A stretch of DNA of 64,000 bases from an uncultured Draconibacterium sp. (GTDB lineage: Bacteria > Bacteroidota > Bacteroidia > Bacteroidales > Prolixibacteraceae): the NCBI RefSeq assembly GCF_963677575.1, contig NZ_OY782038.1, positions 1,984,001 to 2,048,000 of the forward strand, in the 5' to 3' direction. The notes below the pieces were generated by a model, which saw nothing but the letters and a program-made list of their open reading frames with translations, did no database searches and had not been told where the DNA came from. This document shows positions 18,153 to 27,080 of this stretch, piece after piece. The position numbers and the translations under genes were made by a program. Positions within the stretch are counted from its first letter, which is position 1, and every line of letters begins with the position of its first letter.

Positions 18153-18419
18153 ATGGAAAAAGCAATATTAATTTGTCAAAGTTGCGGAATGCCAATGAAA
18201 AATGACCCAAATAGAGGTGGTACAAATGCAGACAAAAGTTTAAGCGAAAAATATTGTAGTTTTTGTTTTCAAAATGGAAAATTCGTTGATGAAGGTATCA
18301 CGCTTAAAGAAAAAATTGAAAAAAATATAAAAATTGCAGTTGAAAGATTGAGAATACCTGAAAATAAAGCAAGAGAAATGGCTGAAGGTATATTACCAAA
18401 ATTAGAGAGATGGAAATAA
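18153..18419 (+). CDS. putative zinc-ribbon domain protein
   Basis: 88-residue protein with CQSCGMPM near residue 9 and YCSFCF near residue 35, the two CXXC pairs of the putative zinc ribbon family (PF12674 type). A basic helical C-terminus follows. Proteins of this type are often found as small accessory genes or fused to transcription regulators; no specific role can be given. It is preceded by a purine-rich AAAGGATAG stretch and is the last intact cargo gene before separator 3. Confidence 0.75.
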   Translation: MEKAILICQSCGMPMKNDPNRGGTNADKSLSEKYCSFCFQNGKFVDEGITLKEKIEKNIKIAVERLRIPENKAREMAEGILPKLERWK

Positions 18420-18432
18420 CACCAGCTGCCAA

Positions 18433-18542
18433 TGTGTATAGTGCATGTGGGGTTCTGCAGTTTACGAACTTTTGTAGCTCGTAAAAAAAGTTGGTGCAAC
18501 TTGATAAGTTTTGATCTCGTATCCCGCACGACACCATACACT
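18433..18542. repeat. foldback separator 3 of the accessory island
   Basis: Left arm TGTGTATAGTG...GTGGGGTTC (18433-18455) pairs with right arm GTATCCCGCACG...CCATACACT (18519-18542), about 17 of 23 positions matching. Inside are two small hairpins, TTTACGA/TCGTAAA (18461-18485) and GTTG/CAAC (18490-18500), giving a three-way junction. It ends where the truncated host gene begins. Confidence 0.6.
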
Positions 18543-18759
18543 CACTGTCAAAACCAATAATCCCGATGAATTTTTACAACCCGGCGAAGAATTTTGTGCC
18601 GTTAGATTTAATAACCTGGAATTGAATATGAAGAACCTAAACCGGGATCTGTTGGAATCGCAACTCATAAAAATTGATACGGTTAGCGATAAAAAATTTG
18701 AGAACGGAATCTTCATGCAACTTTACCTGTTAAAATACAAAGACAAACAAAATGAATAG
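18543..18759 (+). pseudogene. 3' remnant of a gene truncated at the island junction
   Basis: The frame reads about 70 residues of ordinary protein sequence (LTVKTNNPDEFL..., ending LYLLKYKDKQNE) with GC content like the host genome. Its upstream side is separator 3 rather than a promoter and N-terminal domain, and the only in-frame ATG (18511) lies inside the repeat. The stop overlaps the metallo-beta-lactamase start by 8 bp, as in an original operon. I infer a conserved gene beheaded by the arrival of the island. Family not recognised. Confidence 0.5.
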
Positions 18760-19504
18760 AAAAAGCATCTCACTTCTGATAATCGGAATCATTACAATAA
18801 CATTCTGTAATGCCCAAACCGACGATAGAATTGTAATTAACGACGATATTCAACTGGTACATCTTCAGGATTCGGTTTTTATGCATATTACCTGGGACGA
18901 ACTGGAAAACTATGGCCGCTTTTCTTCCAATGGTTTGATCATTATCCGAAATGGTCATGCCCTGATGATCGACACTCCGATGGACAATGAGAAGACCGAA
19001 AAGCTTACAACATACCTACATGATTCGTTCTCTGCCAAACTGGAAAAAATTATCGTCGGCCATTTTCACGACGACTGCCTGGGCGGTCTCGCTTATCTTC
19101 AAAGTATTGGGGTGGAATCAATTGCAAATTCTATTACCATCGACAAATGCAAAGAATTGGGATTGCCGGTGCCGTCAATAGCTTTCACCGACTCGCTAAA
19201 TTTTGATTTTTACGGCGAACCAATTGAATGCCGGTACTTTGGTGCCGGACATTCGTTTGACAATATTACGGTTTGGCTGCCCCGCGAAAAGATACTGTTT
19301 GGAGGCTGCCTGGTAAAAGCGGCCAATTCACTGAATCTTGGAAACCTCAGCGACGCGGTTGTAGAAGATTGGGATAAAACGGTTCAGCAAGTAAAAACCA
19401 AATATCCTGATGTTAAAATTGTAATTCCCGGACATGGCGCTTTTGGTGGGTCAGAGCTGTTAACTCACACGATTAATTTGGTTGTAAAGAAGAAAACTAA
19501 ATGA
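18752..19504 (+). CDS. subclass B1 metallo-beta-lactamase family protein
   Basis: 250-residue protein with an N-terminal signal peptide (cleavage near NA|Q, residue 21) and the complete B1 zinc-ligand set. Zn1 has His104, His106 and His167 (HFHDD and GAGHSFDN); Zn2 has Asp108, Cys186 and His228 (GGC and PGHG). The order and spacing match H116-H118-H196 and D120-C221-H263 of the standard numbering. LFGGCLVKAANSLNLGNLSDA is typical of chromosomal B1 enzymes of Bacteroidota. It should act in the periplasm on beta-lactams, possibly carbapenems; resistance is not proven by sequence alone. Its upstream operon partner is truncated. Confidence 0.85.
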   Translation: MNRKSISLLIIGIITITFCNAQTDDRIVINDDIQLVHLQDSVFMHITWDELENYGRFSSNGLIIIRNGHALMIDTPMDNEKTEKLTTYLHDSFSAKLEKIIVGHFHDDCLGGLAYLQSIGVESIANSITIDKCKELGLPVPSIAFTDSLNFDFYGEPIECRYFGAGHSFDNITVWLPREKILFGGCLVKAANSLNLGNLSDAVVEDWDKTVQQVKTKYPDVKIVIPGHGAFGGSELLTHTINLVVKKKTK

Positions 19505-19520
19505 ACACCATTCTTTTAGT

Positions 19521-21185
19521 TTAATACACAAAACTACTGCCTCCCAAAAATTCCCGAAGTAATGATGTTGGCGGAATTTCTTCGTCGCTGATGGGTTTAA
19601 AATACGACAGGAACTCCAATAAACGAGTAGATTCCATGTACTCCGGCTGGTTTTCAAGCACCAACTTTAAAATCGGCTCGGCATATTTTTTTAAAACAGC
19701 CAGCTCGTAAATGGTTGCTGAGTTAAACATCACATCCGCATTTTCCTGGTAAGGGAAAATATTTTTCTCCTCGCCTTTACGCACCGATGGCCAGCGTTTA
19801 ATGGTATCTGACGCCCGGTAGCCACGGTATTTGCAGTCGCGAATCATACGGCGTAACAAGCGGTTATCAGCCGTTGAAACATGCGTATGCTCATCCACCG
19901 AAATCTGCGTAAGCGCTGAGATAAATATCTTAAATGTATTCTGTTCCTTTACATCGGTTAACAGGCCGGGATTCATACCGTGAATTCCTTCCACGATTAA
20001 AATATCATCTCTATCGAGTTTTAGCGTCCTTCCGTTTGCCATACGTTTGCCACTATGGAAATCGAACTTTGGTAAACGCACTTCCTTTCCTTCAAAAAGC
20101 TCGATCAGCTGGTGATTAAAAAACTCGATATCGATGGCTTCCAGCGCCTCAAAATCGTATTCGCCGTGTTCATCTTTCGGCGTATGTTCGCGGTCAACAA
20201 AATAATCGTCGAGCGACACCTGGTACGGATGCATTCCGTTTACTGCCAGTTGCACGCCAAGACGTTTGCTAAATGTGGTTTTCCCGGATGCCGATGGTCC
20301 GGCAACCAGCACCACCTTGGTACCGTTTCCGCGCGCCGATATCTGGTTGGCAATCTCGGCGATCTTTTTCTCGTGCAACGCTTCCGATATTTTTATGATG
20401 TCGCCGCTGCGATTCTGTAATACAAAATCGTTCAAACTTCCGATGGTGGAAACGTTTAGAATCTCAGCCCAGTCTTTTTGCTCCTGGAAAATTTCGAACA
20501 GTTTATTATTGGAGACTACTTTATGCAACTTTTTGAAATGTTTTCGCCGGGGAATCTCCAACAACAAACCATCAAAATACGGCACCAAACCATAATTCGA
20601 AATGTAGCCGGTTGACGGCAAAAGGTTACCATAGAAATAATCGCCAAGCTCGTTCAGAAAATAAAGGTACGAGTACATACGCCCCTGCTGCTCGAACAGT
20701 TGTGCTTTATCTTCCAGCCCCTGTTTTGCCAGTAAATCAACGGCATGCGATGTGATAATACCTTTCTTTACAAAAGGAATATCGGCCTCGATAAGCGCAT
20801 TCATTTCCTGTTTTATGGAAAAGATATCGGAGTCAGATATTTCGCGTTCCAATCCCTGCAATTCACAAAAATAGCCGTTGCTTATGCCATTTTGCACTTT
20901 GAATGCCACATGCGGAAAAACTTCCTTCACAGCAGCATACAATACAAAAATCAAGCTACGGATGTACATTCTCACACCGTCGGGATGCGTAAAATCGATA
21001 AATTCTATATGTTTGGGTTTTACCACACAAAACGACAACTCCTTAACCTGGTGATTTACAATAGCACCGCAAACCTGATTTTGAAGATTTATATTCAGAT
21101 CTTTACTGATTTCAAGTAATGAAGTTCCCATCGGATAAGTATGGGAGGTATGTGTATTTCGGCAATAAATTTCAACGTTTTGCAT
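19521..21185 (-). CDS. nucleoside (uridine-type) kinase with N-terminal ThrRS-like region
   Basis: 554-residue cytosolic protein. The first 60 residues resemble a TGS domain, the next part (about 60-230) a threonyl-tRNA synthetase-like second additional domain, and the C-terminal 280 residues are a uridine kinase/phosphoribulokinase domain with P-loop GPSASGKTTFSKR, then SLDDYFVDR and an EGIHG segment. This fusion is common in Bacteroidota and clostridia and is annotated as nucleoside kinase. The frame opens 29 codons earlier, but MQNVEIYCRN at 21185 is the expected start. Confidence 0.85.
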   Translation of the reverse strand: MQNVEIYCRNTHTSHTYPMGTSLLEISKDLNINLQNQVCGAIVNHQVKELSFCVVKPKHIEFIDFTHPDGVRMYIRSLIFVLYAAVKEVFPHVAFKVQNGISNGYFCELQGLEREISDSDIFSIKQEMNALIEADIPFVKKGIITSHAVDLLAKQGLEDKAQLFEQQGRMYSYLYFLNELGDYFYGNLLPSTGYISNYGLVPYFDGLLLEIPRRKHFKKLHKVVSNNKLFEIFQEQKDWAEILNVSTIGSLNDFVLQNRSGDIIKISEALHEKKIAEIANQISARGNGTKVVLVAGPSASGKTTFSKRLGVQLAVNGMHPYQVSLDDYFVDREHTPKDEHGEYDFEALEAIDIEFFNHQLIELFEGKEVRLPKFDFHSGKRMANGRTLKLDRDDILIVEGIHGMNPGLLTDVKEQNTFKIFISALTQISVDEHTHVSTADNRLLRRMIRDCKYRGYRASDTIKRWPSVRKGEEKNIFPYQENADVMFNSATIYELAVLKKYAEPILKLVLENQPEYMESTRLLEFLSYFKPISDEEIPPTSLLREFLGGSSFVY

Positions 21186-21301
21186 AGCCACTGTTTGTCT
21201 GTTTCTATTGGTAAATGTATAAAAATGCCATGAGCAATTACAGTTGAGGCCAAAGTTTTTCGAACATAACAATCCTTCCCAAAAGAATGGAATTCAAGAA
21301 A

Positions 21302-21367
21302 AACACGAAATCACAAAGACACGAAGAAATCTTTGTAATAATTCCCAAAACTTTGTGATTTAGTGTT
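21302..21367. repeat. CACAAAG-type intergenic palindrome
   Basis: AACACGAAATCACAAAG (21302-21318) pairs with CTTTGTGATTTAGTGTT (21351-21367) with one mismatch; ACACGAAGAAATCTTTG lies between. It resembles the CACAAAGACACGAAG repeats seen between genes in many Bacteroidota. Position is between uvrA and the start of the nucleoside kinase gene; it lies 27 bp past the uvrA stop and may help end uvrA transcription. Confidence 0.6.
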
Positions 21368-21394
21368 CTATGTGGCAAAATCAGAAAACAGATT

Positions 21395-24268
21395 CTACAA
21401 TCCTAACTCCTGCTTCAAATATTTAGCGGTGTGCGATTTTTTATTTTTACAGACTTCTTCTGGCGTTCCGGCACACAGAATTTTACCACCGTGTTTTCCT
21501 CCTTCCGGCCCAATGTCGATAATGTGATCGGCAACTTTTATTACATCCATATTGTGTTCGATCACGATTACTGTATTTCCTTTTTCCACCAACTTATTCA
21601 GCACTTCAAGCAGTACACGTACATCCTCGAAATGCAAACCGGTAGTAGGTTCATCAAGAATGTAAATAGTTTTTCCGGTATCGCGTTTTGCCAGCTCGGC
21701 AGCCAATTTTACACGTTGTGATTCGCCACCCGAAAGTGTAGTGGACGACTGACCAAGCGTGATGTAGCCCAAACCAACATCCTGTAAAGTACTCAGTTTA
21801 TTGGCAATGGATGGAATATGCTCGAAAAACTCCACACCCTGGTTGATAGTCATATTCAGCACATCACTGATGGATTTTCCTTTGTAGCGCACTTCAAGCG
21901 TTTCGCGGTTGTAGCGTTTGCCGTTACACTTATCGCAATGCACATACACATCGGGCAAAAAGTTCATTTCAATGAGCTTCAATCCTCCACCCTGACATTC
22001 TTCGCAGCGTCCGCCTTTTACATTAAACGAGAAACGACCGGGTTTATAACCACGGATTTTTGCTTCAGGCAACTGGGCAAACAAACTTCTGATATCGCCA
22101 AAAACATTGGTGTAAGTAACCGGATTTGAGCGCGGCGTGCGGCCAATCGGCGACTGGTCGACACGAATAACTTTGTCGATCAGCTCCAAACCTTCTACCC
22201 TTTTGTACGGCAGCGGATCTTTCAGTGATTTATAAAAATGCTGACTCAAAATGGGCTGCAACGTTTCGTTTATCAGTGTGGATTTTCCCGAGCCAGAAAC
22301 ACCGGTAACGCAAATAAATTTACCCAACGGAATTTCAACCGTTACATTGTTCAGGTTATTGCCGGAACAACCGGTGATTTTAAAAATTTCCGACTTCCCG
22401 TTTCTACGCACGGCAGGCACTTCAATTTGTTTTCTTTCGTTGAGGTAATCGGCTGTCAGCGATTTCGATTTCAGCACTTCCTGCGGCGTTCCGGCAGCCA
22501 CTACTTCTCCTCCATGGCGACCGGCATGCGGTCCCATATCAATCAGGTGATCGGCATGTAACATGGTATCGCGGTCGTGTTCCACCACAATTACCGAGTT
22601 CCCCGAATCGCGCAGTTGCTCAAGTGCCTGAATCAATTTCAGATTATCGCGGTGGTGCAAACCAATACTTGGCTCATCGAGAATATAAAGCACGTTTACC
22701 AGTTGCGATCCAATTTGTGTAGCCAGACGAATACGCTGCGATTCGCCACCAGAAAGGCTTTGTGCGGTTCGGTCAAGTGCCAGGTAATTCAATCCCACTC
22801 CCAGCATAAAACCAAGTCGGTCGCGGATCTCTTTAATCACCTCGGCACCAATTTTTAACTGACGTTCCGTAATGCGATCTTCCAATCCATTGAGCCACTC
22901 GCCCAATTCGTCGAGATCCAGCTTTGCCAGTTCCGAAATGTTTTTTCCGTCGATCTTAAAATGCAGCGATTCATTTTTCAGTCGCATGCCTTTACACTCG
23001 GGACACTCGATAGTTTTCACAAACTGGTTGGCCCATTTTTGCGCGGTTTTCGATGTACTCTCTTCGCGCTGATTATCGATATATTTTATCACCCCGTCGT
23101 AACTCATCATGTAATTCATGCTGTTACCGAGCGGTGTATTTTTTAGCTGAATGCGATCGTTGGTACCAAACAACACTTCGTTCAGTCCTTCTTCTGGAAT
23201 ATCTTTCACAGGTGTTTTTAAAGAGAAACCGTGTTTCTCTCCCAACGCCTCGATCTGCCAGAAAATTAGCGTGTTTTTATAAGGACCTAGTGGTGCAATT
23301 CCACCTTTGTGAATGCTTTTATCTTTCTCGGGCATAATCTTGTCGAGATCAATCTCGGTAACGCGGCCAAGCCCGTTACATTTTGGACAAGCACCTTGCG
23401 GCGAGTTGAAAGAGAAATTATGCGGCGCCGGTTCGTTGTACGAAATTCCGGTAGTCGGACACATCAATAAACGGCTGTAATATTTAGCATCGTTGGTGTC
23501 GTGATCGAGGATCATCAAAATTCCGTGGCCATGTTTCATGGCTGTCTGCACACTGTCTTTCAGGCGTTTTGTACTGGCTTCGTCAACTACCAGCTTATCA
23601 ATCAGAATCTCGACAAAGTGGTTTTTGTAGCGGTCAACTTTGTGGTTGTGCATCAGCTCTGTCAGCTCACCATCAATTCGTGCAGTCAGGAATCCTTTTC
23701 GACGAATCTGCTCAAACAGTTCGCGGTAATGTCCTTTACGCCCCTTTACTACAGGCGCCAAAATATTGATCCGTTTCCCGGAAAAATCACTTTTAATCAG
23801 GTTAATAATCTTTTCCTCGGTGTACTTCACCATTTTTTCGCCGGTGTTGTACGAAAAGGCTTCGCCGGCGCGGGCATACAACAAACGCAAAAAGTCGTAA
23901 ATCTCTGTTACCGTTCCAACTGTCGATCGTGGATTTCGGGTAGTTACCTTCTGTTCAATGGAAATTACCGGACTCAAACCTGTGATCTTATCCACATCGG
24001 GGCGTTCCATGTTTCCCAAAAACGAGCGCGCATAAGCCGAAAATGTTTCGATGTAACGACGCTGCCCCTCGGCATAAATCGTGTCGAATGCCAATGATGA
24101 TTTTCCACTTCCACTTAAGCCGGTTATAACGGTCAGTTTGTTGCGCGGAATATCAACATCAATATTTCGGAGGTTGTGCACACGGGCTCCCTGAACTATG
24201 ATCTTCTCTTCCGATTCAAGTTCAGCCAGTTGCACTTCGGTATCTGTTTCAACTTTCTTTTTTGTCAT
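21395..24268 (-). CDS. uvrA: excinuclease ABC subunit A
   Basis: 957-residue DNA damage sensor of nucleotide excision repair. Two ABC ATPase modules are visible: Walker A GLSGSGKSSLAF and GVSGSGKSTLI, signatures LSGGESQRIRLA and LSGGESQRVKLA, and Walker B ILDEPSIGLH and ILDEPTTGLH. Zinc-module cysteines appear as ACPKCNGLG, ECPECKGMR, CEECQGGG and CDKCNGKR. The first module reads CPTTG, where E. coli-type proteins have CPxCG, so one ligand is missing. The ATG at 24268 (MTKKKVE) is preferred. There is no uvrB nearby, as usual. Confidence 0.96.
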   Translation of the reverse strand: MTKKKVETDTEVQLAELESEEKIIVQGARVHNLRNIDVDIPRNKLTVITGLSGSGKSSLAFDTIYAEGQRRYIETFSAYARSFLGNMERPDVDKITGLSPVISIEQKVTTRNPRSTVGTVTEIYDFLRLLYARAGEAFSYNTGEKMVKYTEEKIINLIKSDFSGKRINILAPVVKGRKGHYRELFEQIRRKGFLTARIDGELTELMHNHKVDRYKNHFVEILIDKLVVDEASTKRLKDSVQTAMKHGHGILMILDHDTNDAKYYSRLLMCPTTGISYNEPAPHNFSFNSPQGACPKCNGLGRVTEIDLDKIMPEKDKSIHKGGIAPLGPYKNTLIFWQIEALGEKHGFSLKTPVKDIPEEGLNEVLFGTNDRIQLKNTPLGNSMNYMMSYDGVIKYIDNQREESTSKTAQKWANQFVKTIECPECKGMRLKNESLHFKIDGKNISELAKLDLDELGEWLNGLEDRITERQLKIGAEVIKEIRDRLGFMLGVGLNYLALDRTAQSLSGGESQRIRLATQIGSQLVNVLYILDEPSIGLHHRDNLKLIQALEQLRDSGNSVIVVEHDRDTMLHADHLIDMGPHAGRHGGEVVAAGTPQEVLKSKSLTADYLNERKQIEVPAVRRNGKSEIFKITGCSGNNLNNVTVEIPLGKFICVTGVSGSGKSTLINETLQPILSQHFYKSLKDPLPYKRVEGLELIDKVIRVDQSPIGRTPRSNPVTYTNVFGDIRSLFAQLPEAKIRGYKPGRFSFNVKGGRCEECQGGGLKLIEMNFLPDVYVHCDKCNGKRYNRETLEVRYKGKSISDVLNMTINQGVEFFEHIPSIANKLSTLQDVGLGYITLGQSSTTLSGGESQRVKLAAELAKRDTGKTIYILDEPTTGLHFEDVRVLLEVLNKLVEKGNTVIVIEHNMDVIKVADHIIDIGPEGGKHGGKILCAGTPEEVCKNKKSHTAKYLKQELGL

Positions 24269-24348
24269 TTTAAGCAATTTCGTGCTGCTGTCACTTCAGC
24301 ATCACAATCAATACAAGTTTGGGGCGATGTAACTTTAGTAATCGGCTA

Positions 24349-25263
24349 TTACAATTCCGGAATTTCGACCCAATATCTTTTCCTGCCCGAGTAGGTGAGT
24401 TCGTTCTCACGCAACCACGGATTAAAGTCTTTAAAAACTTTATAACTCAATCCTTGTTTTTGTGCGTAGTCGGCAAAATTGGATACCGAGCCTTTTATCT
24501 CCACTTTTTTGGTCGGAATTATTTGGTATTTATCCTCTTCGGGAATATAAAAATTATACTTCTCCGGATTTTCAAGTAACAATTTCAAGGCAACAATGCG
24601 GTACACATAACGAGCTGTTTCAGTGGTAATCAGCAGATCGTAATAATCATCTTCTTTTTGCCTCACAACCTGACGATTAATACCATTCATTCCGCGATTA
24701 TAGGCTGCAGCCACCATTGTCCAGTTTCCAAATTTTTCGTAGGCTTTTTTTATGTATTCGCAGGCAACATGCGTAGCCTTTTCAATGTGGTAACGTTCGT
24801 CAACCTCGCTGTTTATTTCCAGACCGTAATCTTTTGCCGTTCCTTCCATCAATTGCCAGAAACCAGCTGCTCGTGCAGGTGATATGGCTCGCGGATTCAG
24901 ACCACTTTCGGCTACTGCCAGGTATTTAAAATCATCAGGAATACCGTGTTCTTTAAGAATCGGCTCGATAATGGGGAAATAACGAGGCACCAATTTTATG
25001 TAACGAATGGTTTGCGAGTGAAAATAGGCATTGGAAAGCAGTTCGCGATCGAGTGCTTCTTTTACATAAAACCGATCGAGTGGCATTTTTTCTCCGGCAA
25101 AACTAACTGCAGCGGGCAACTCAACCGGCTCGTATTTTGCCACTTTATTCACCACTACTTCGGTACTCCCTGATTGCGCCGATACCAGAATAACCACCAC
25201 CGCAGCAATGTTCATCATCACTAAAAACGGTGCTACAAATCTCCTCCAAATTTTCTTCTTCAT
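24349..25263 (-). CDS. lytic transglycosylase (MltD-like, SLT domain)
   Basis: 304-residue envelope protein that should cleave peptidoglycan glycan strands. An N-terminal hydrophobic segment (residues about 9-29) serves as a membrane anchor or signal. The SLT domain has the catalytic Glu in AVAESGLNPRAISPARAAGFWQLM, shown here in parts AVAESG and GFWQLM, followed by AAAYNRG. The last 60 residues may be a divergent LysM-like segment. The downstream gene in the same direction is uvrA, 80 bp away. Confidence 0.88.
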   Translation of the reverse strand: MKKKIWRRFVAPFLVMMNIAAVVVILVSAQSGSTEVVVNKVAKYEPVELPAAVSFAGEKMPLDRFYVKEALDRELLSNAYFHSQTIRYIKLVPRYFPIIEPILKEHGIPDDFKYLAVAESGLNPRAISPARAAGFWQLMEGTAKDYGLEINSEVDERYHIEKATHVACEYIKKAYEKFGNWTMVAAAYNRGMNGINRQVVRQKEDDYYDLLITTETARYVYRIVALKLLLENPEKYNFYIPEEDKYQIIPTKKVEIKGSVSNFADYAQKQGLSYKVFKDFNPWLRENELTYSGRKRYWVEIPEL

Positions 25264-25280
25264 CCGTCTATTCTTCCTTT

Positions 25281-25549
25281 TAACCTGAATTCTACTTTAA
25301 ATATTCCATCTCAGAAATACAGAAATGTGCAAGATTTGAATTAAAAATATCGCATGAATAGCGAGCTATTTTCAGATATTTTTGGTTCGAAGATTGTGCA
25401 TTTCTGTATTTTCCTTCGGATTTTATTAATTTTTGCATAAATCGCTTCAAATTTTCTTGCATTATCCCGATAGTCCTACAAAAATCAGAATCAATTTCTC
25501 CTAAAAATAAATTGAAACTGAGATAAAATTTAAAGTAGAACTCAGGTTA
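25281..25549. repeat. 269 bp foldback element with 33 bp terminal inverted repeats
   Basis: The ends TAACCTGAATTCTACTTTAA... (25281-25314, finishing TCTCAG) and CTGAGA...TTCTACTT complement (25518-25549, finishing CAGGTTA) are inverted copies with two substitutions and a 2 nt indel. Inside is a second long imperfect hairpin, AAATACAGAAATG (25315-25327) against CATTTCTGTATTT (25399-25411), extending inward to AAAAATATC/GATATTTTT and capped by AATAGC-GA-GCTATT. A third hairpin is TCAATTT/AAATTGA (25491-25515). It has no ORF. It could be a miniature transposable element or a structured RNA; target duplications beyond a TA are not clear. Confidence 0.8.
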
Positions 25550-25708
25550 TTATTTTCAAACAGCAAAAATACAATTTTGCCTTGATTAGCGATTGAATAT
25601 TACCGATTTGTAGTTGAAAAACACCAATAAATTTACGTTGTTGTTTATAGTGTTTCATTTAGCTATCAGTAGGTTCTCAACTTCAATTAATCACTCAAAC
25701 GGTATAAC

Positions 25709-25740
25709 AATAAAAAGGCCCGACAGTTTGCCGAGCCTTA
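25709..25740 (-). terminator. terminator of the TonB-receptor operon
   Basis: On the minus strand AAGGCTCGGC...GGGCCTT forms a GC-rich stem with two mismatches (25715-25739), followed by TTTTTATTG. It lies 43 bp after the last gene of the operon. The DNA between it and the foldback element (25550-25708) shows nothing else. Confidence 0.65.
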
Positions 25741-25782
25741 ATATATCTTTCAGAGTTAGAGGACCCAAAGTGCCTTTACCTG

Positions 25783-27066
25783 TTAATCTTCGCGAAAAAC
25801 AGGAATTTGGCTTACCTGGGTAATATTTTGCAAATCGGAATAATCGTACTGGTAAAAACCATCGTCGCCAATCATAAACAGGTAGCCGTTAAGCGGAATA
25901 ACATCATAAGTATTGATGTTGTCAAAATGTGAGATCATGTGATCGTCGATGGCTGTTTTATCTTCGGCATCATATACTTTTAGCCCGGCATCGCCGTCGC
26001 AAACAAAAAGTATATCGCCATCGATTCCCAATCCGTACGGACCTTCCAACGGATACGACGCGATTAAATCGTTATTCACATAATCATCGTCCAACTGAAG
26101 AACATCGAGGCGGTTAACTGTACTTCCGCAGGTGGTCCCCCCACGTAAAGTAACATAAGCATAACCATCTGCAATCACCACCGGATCGCAGCTGGTAACG
26201 TGCCAGAAATCGCTTACATAAACCGGGTAAGTTGGTACTTCGATATTAAAAACGCGCATACCTGATTGTGTTCCCAAAAACATATGATCGTCGTAAATAA
26301 ACATCGTTTCTACATTCCACCCTACGTTTTGCTCTCCGATTTCCGAAGGACTTTCCGGTACTTTTACATCGAAAACATGAAGGTTCGCCTCATCAACTGC
26401 GTATAAATAATCGTCGTACAAACCAAAACGTGCCATCGATCCGCCAACACCAAAAGTACTGGATTGTCCTCCGCCGTTACTCAAACCCGGAGCAGCATCA
26501 AACATGGCATCTTCGGCGTAGCCCCATCGGTAAATCGGGTAATAATGATATTCCATTTTCTGGCGCACCTTTTTTATTTCCCATCCGGTAACCACACCTT
26601 TTTCTTCCTCCACTTCGGCAAACCGATAATCTTCATCGGCAGGAGGCAAAGTGTAAGGCAATACGTCCTCAACACGGTCAACTTCGGCAGGGTTATTTAT
26701 ATCACTGACATCAATGGCCACCAGGTCGATATAACTGTCGGCATAAAGAATATCCTCTTTTATAGCAATATCAACATTTCCGGGGATTTCTATAAAGCCA
26801 ATATTTTGCGGATCGGTCGGATTTTGATTGTCGATAATATGCACGCCTTCAAATTGCTCAACAATAAAAAGGTAGCCATCTTTAAAATAGATTTTACCCG
26901 GATTCACCAGGTCGCGCGAGTCGGCAAATTTAACTCCGGCACGCAAATCTTCATACGACAGGTAAACAGGCGAGTTGGCCGTAAACTCTTCGGTGTATTC
27001 GTCCATACACGCTGAAAAAGCCAGCGTAATAAACAGTAGCAGAAATATATTTTTGATTGTCTTCAT
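25783..27066 (-). CDS. LVIVD-repeat lipoprotein
   Basis: 427-residue lipoprotein: signal peptide with lipobox FSAC at residues 17-20, then a beta-propeller-like body made of repeated strands such as GYLFIVEQFEGVHIIDN, YLYAVDEANLHVFDV and ILFVCDGDAGLKVYD, which are LVIVD-type repeats. Such proteins are surface or periplasmic and of unknown function. It is the last gene of the six-gene minus-strand operon headed by the TonB receptor, with 14 bp between it and the barrel protein gene. Confidence 0.8.
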   Translation of the reverse strand: MKTIKNIFLLLFITLAFSACMDEYTEEFTANSPVYLSYEDLRAGVKFADSRDLVNPGKIYFKDGYLFIVEQFEGVHIIDNQNPTDPQNIGFIEIPGNVDIAIKEDILYADSYIDLVAIDVSDINNPAEVDRVEDVLPYTLPPADEDYRFAEVEEEKGVVTGWEIKKVRQKMEYHYYPIYRWGYAEDAMFDAAPGLSNGGGQSSTFGVGGSMARFGLYDDYLYAVDEANLHVFDVKVPESPSEIGEQNVGWNVETMFIYDDHMFLGTQSGMRVFNIEVPTYPVYVSDFWHVTSCDPVVIADGYAYVTLRGGTTCGSTVNRLDVLQLDDDYVNNDLIASYPLEGPYGLGIDGDILFVCDGDAGLKVYDAEDKTAIDDHMISHFDNINTYDVIPLNGYLFMIGDDGFYQYDYSDLQNITQVSQIPVFRED

Positions 27067-27080
27067 TTTCTGTGTTTTTT

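Noticed and set aside
14972..18542. Classical integron attC sites
   Set aside because: The foldbacks lack consistent RYYYAAC and GTTRRRY core boxes, and no tyrosine integrase gene is in the window.
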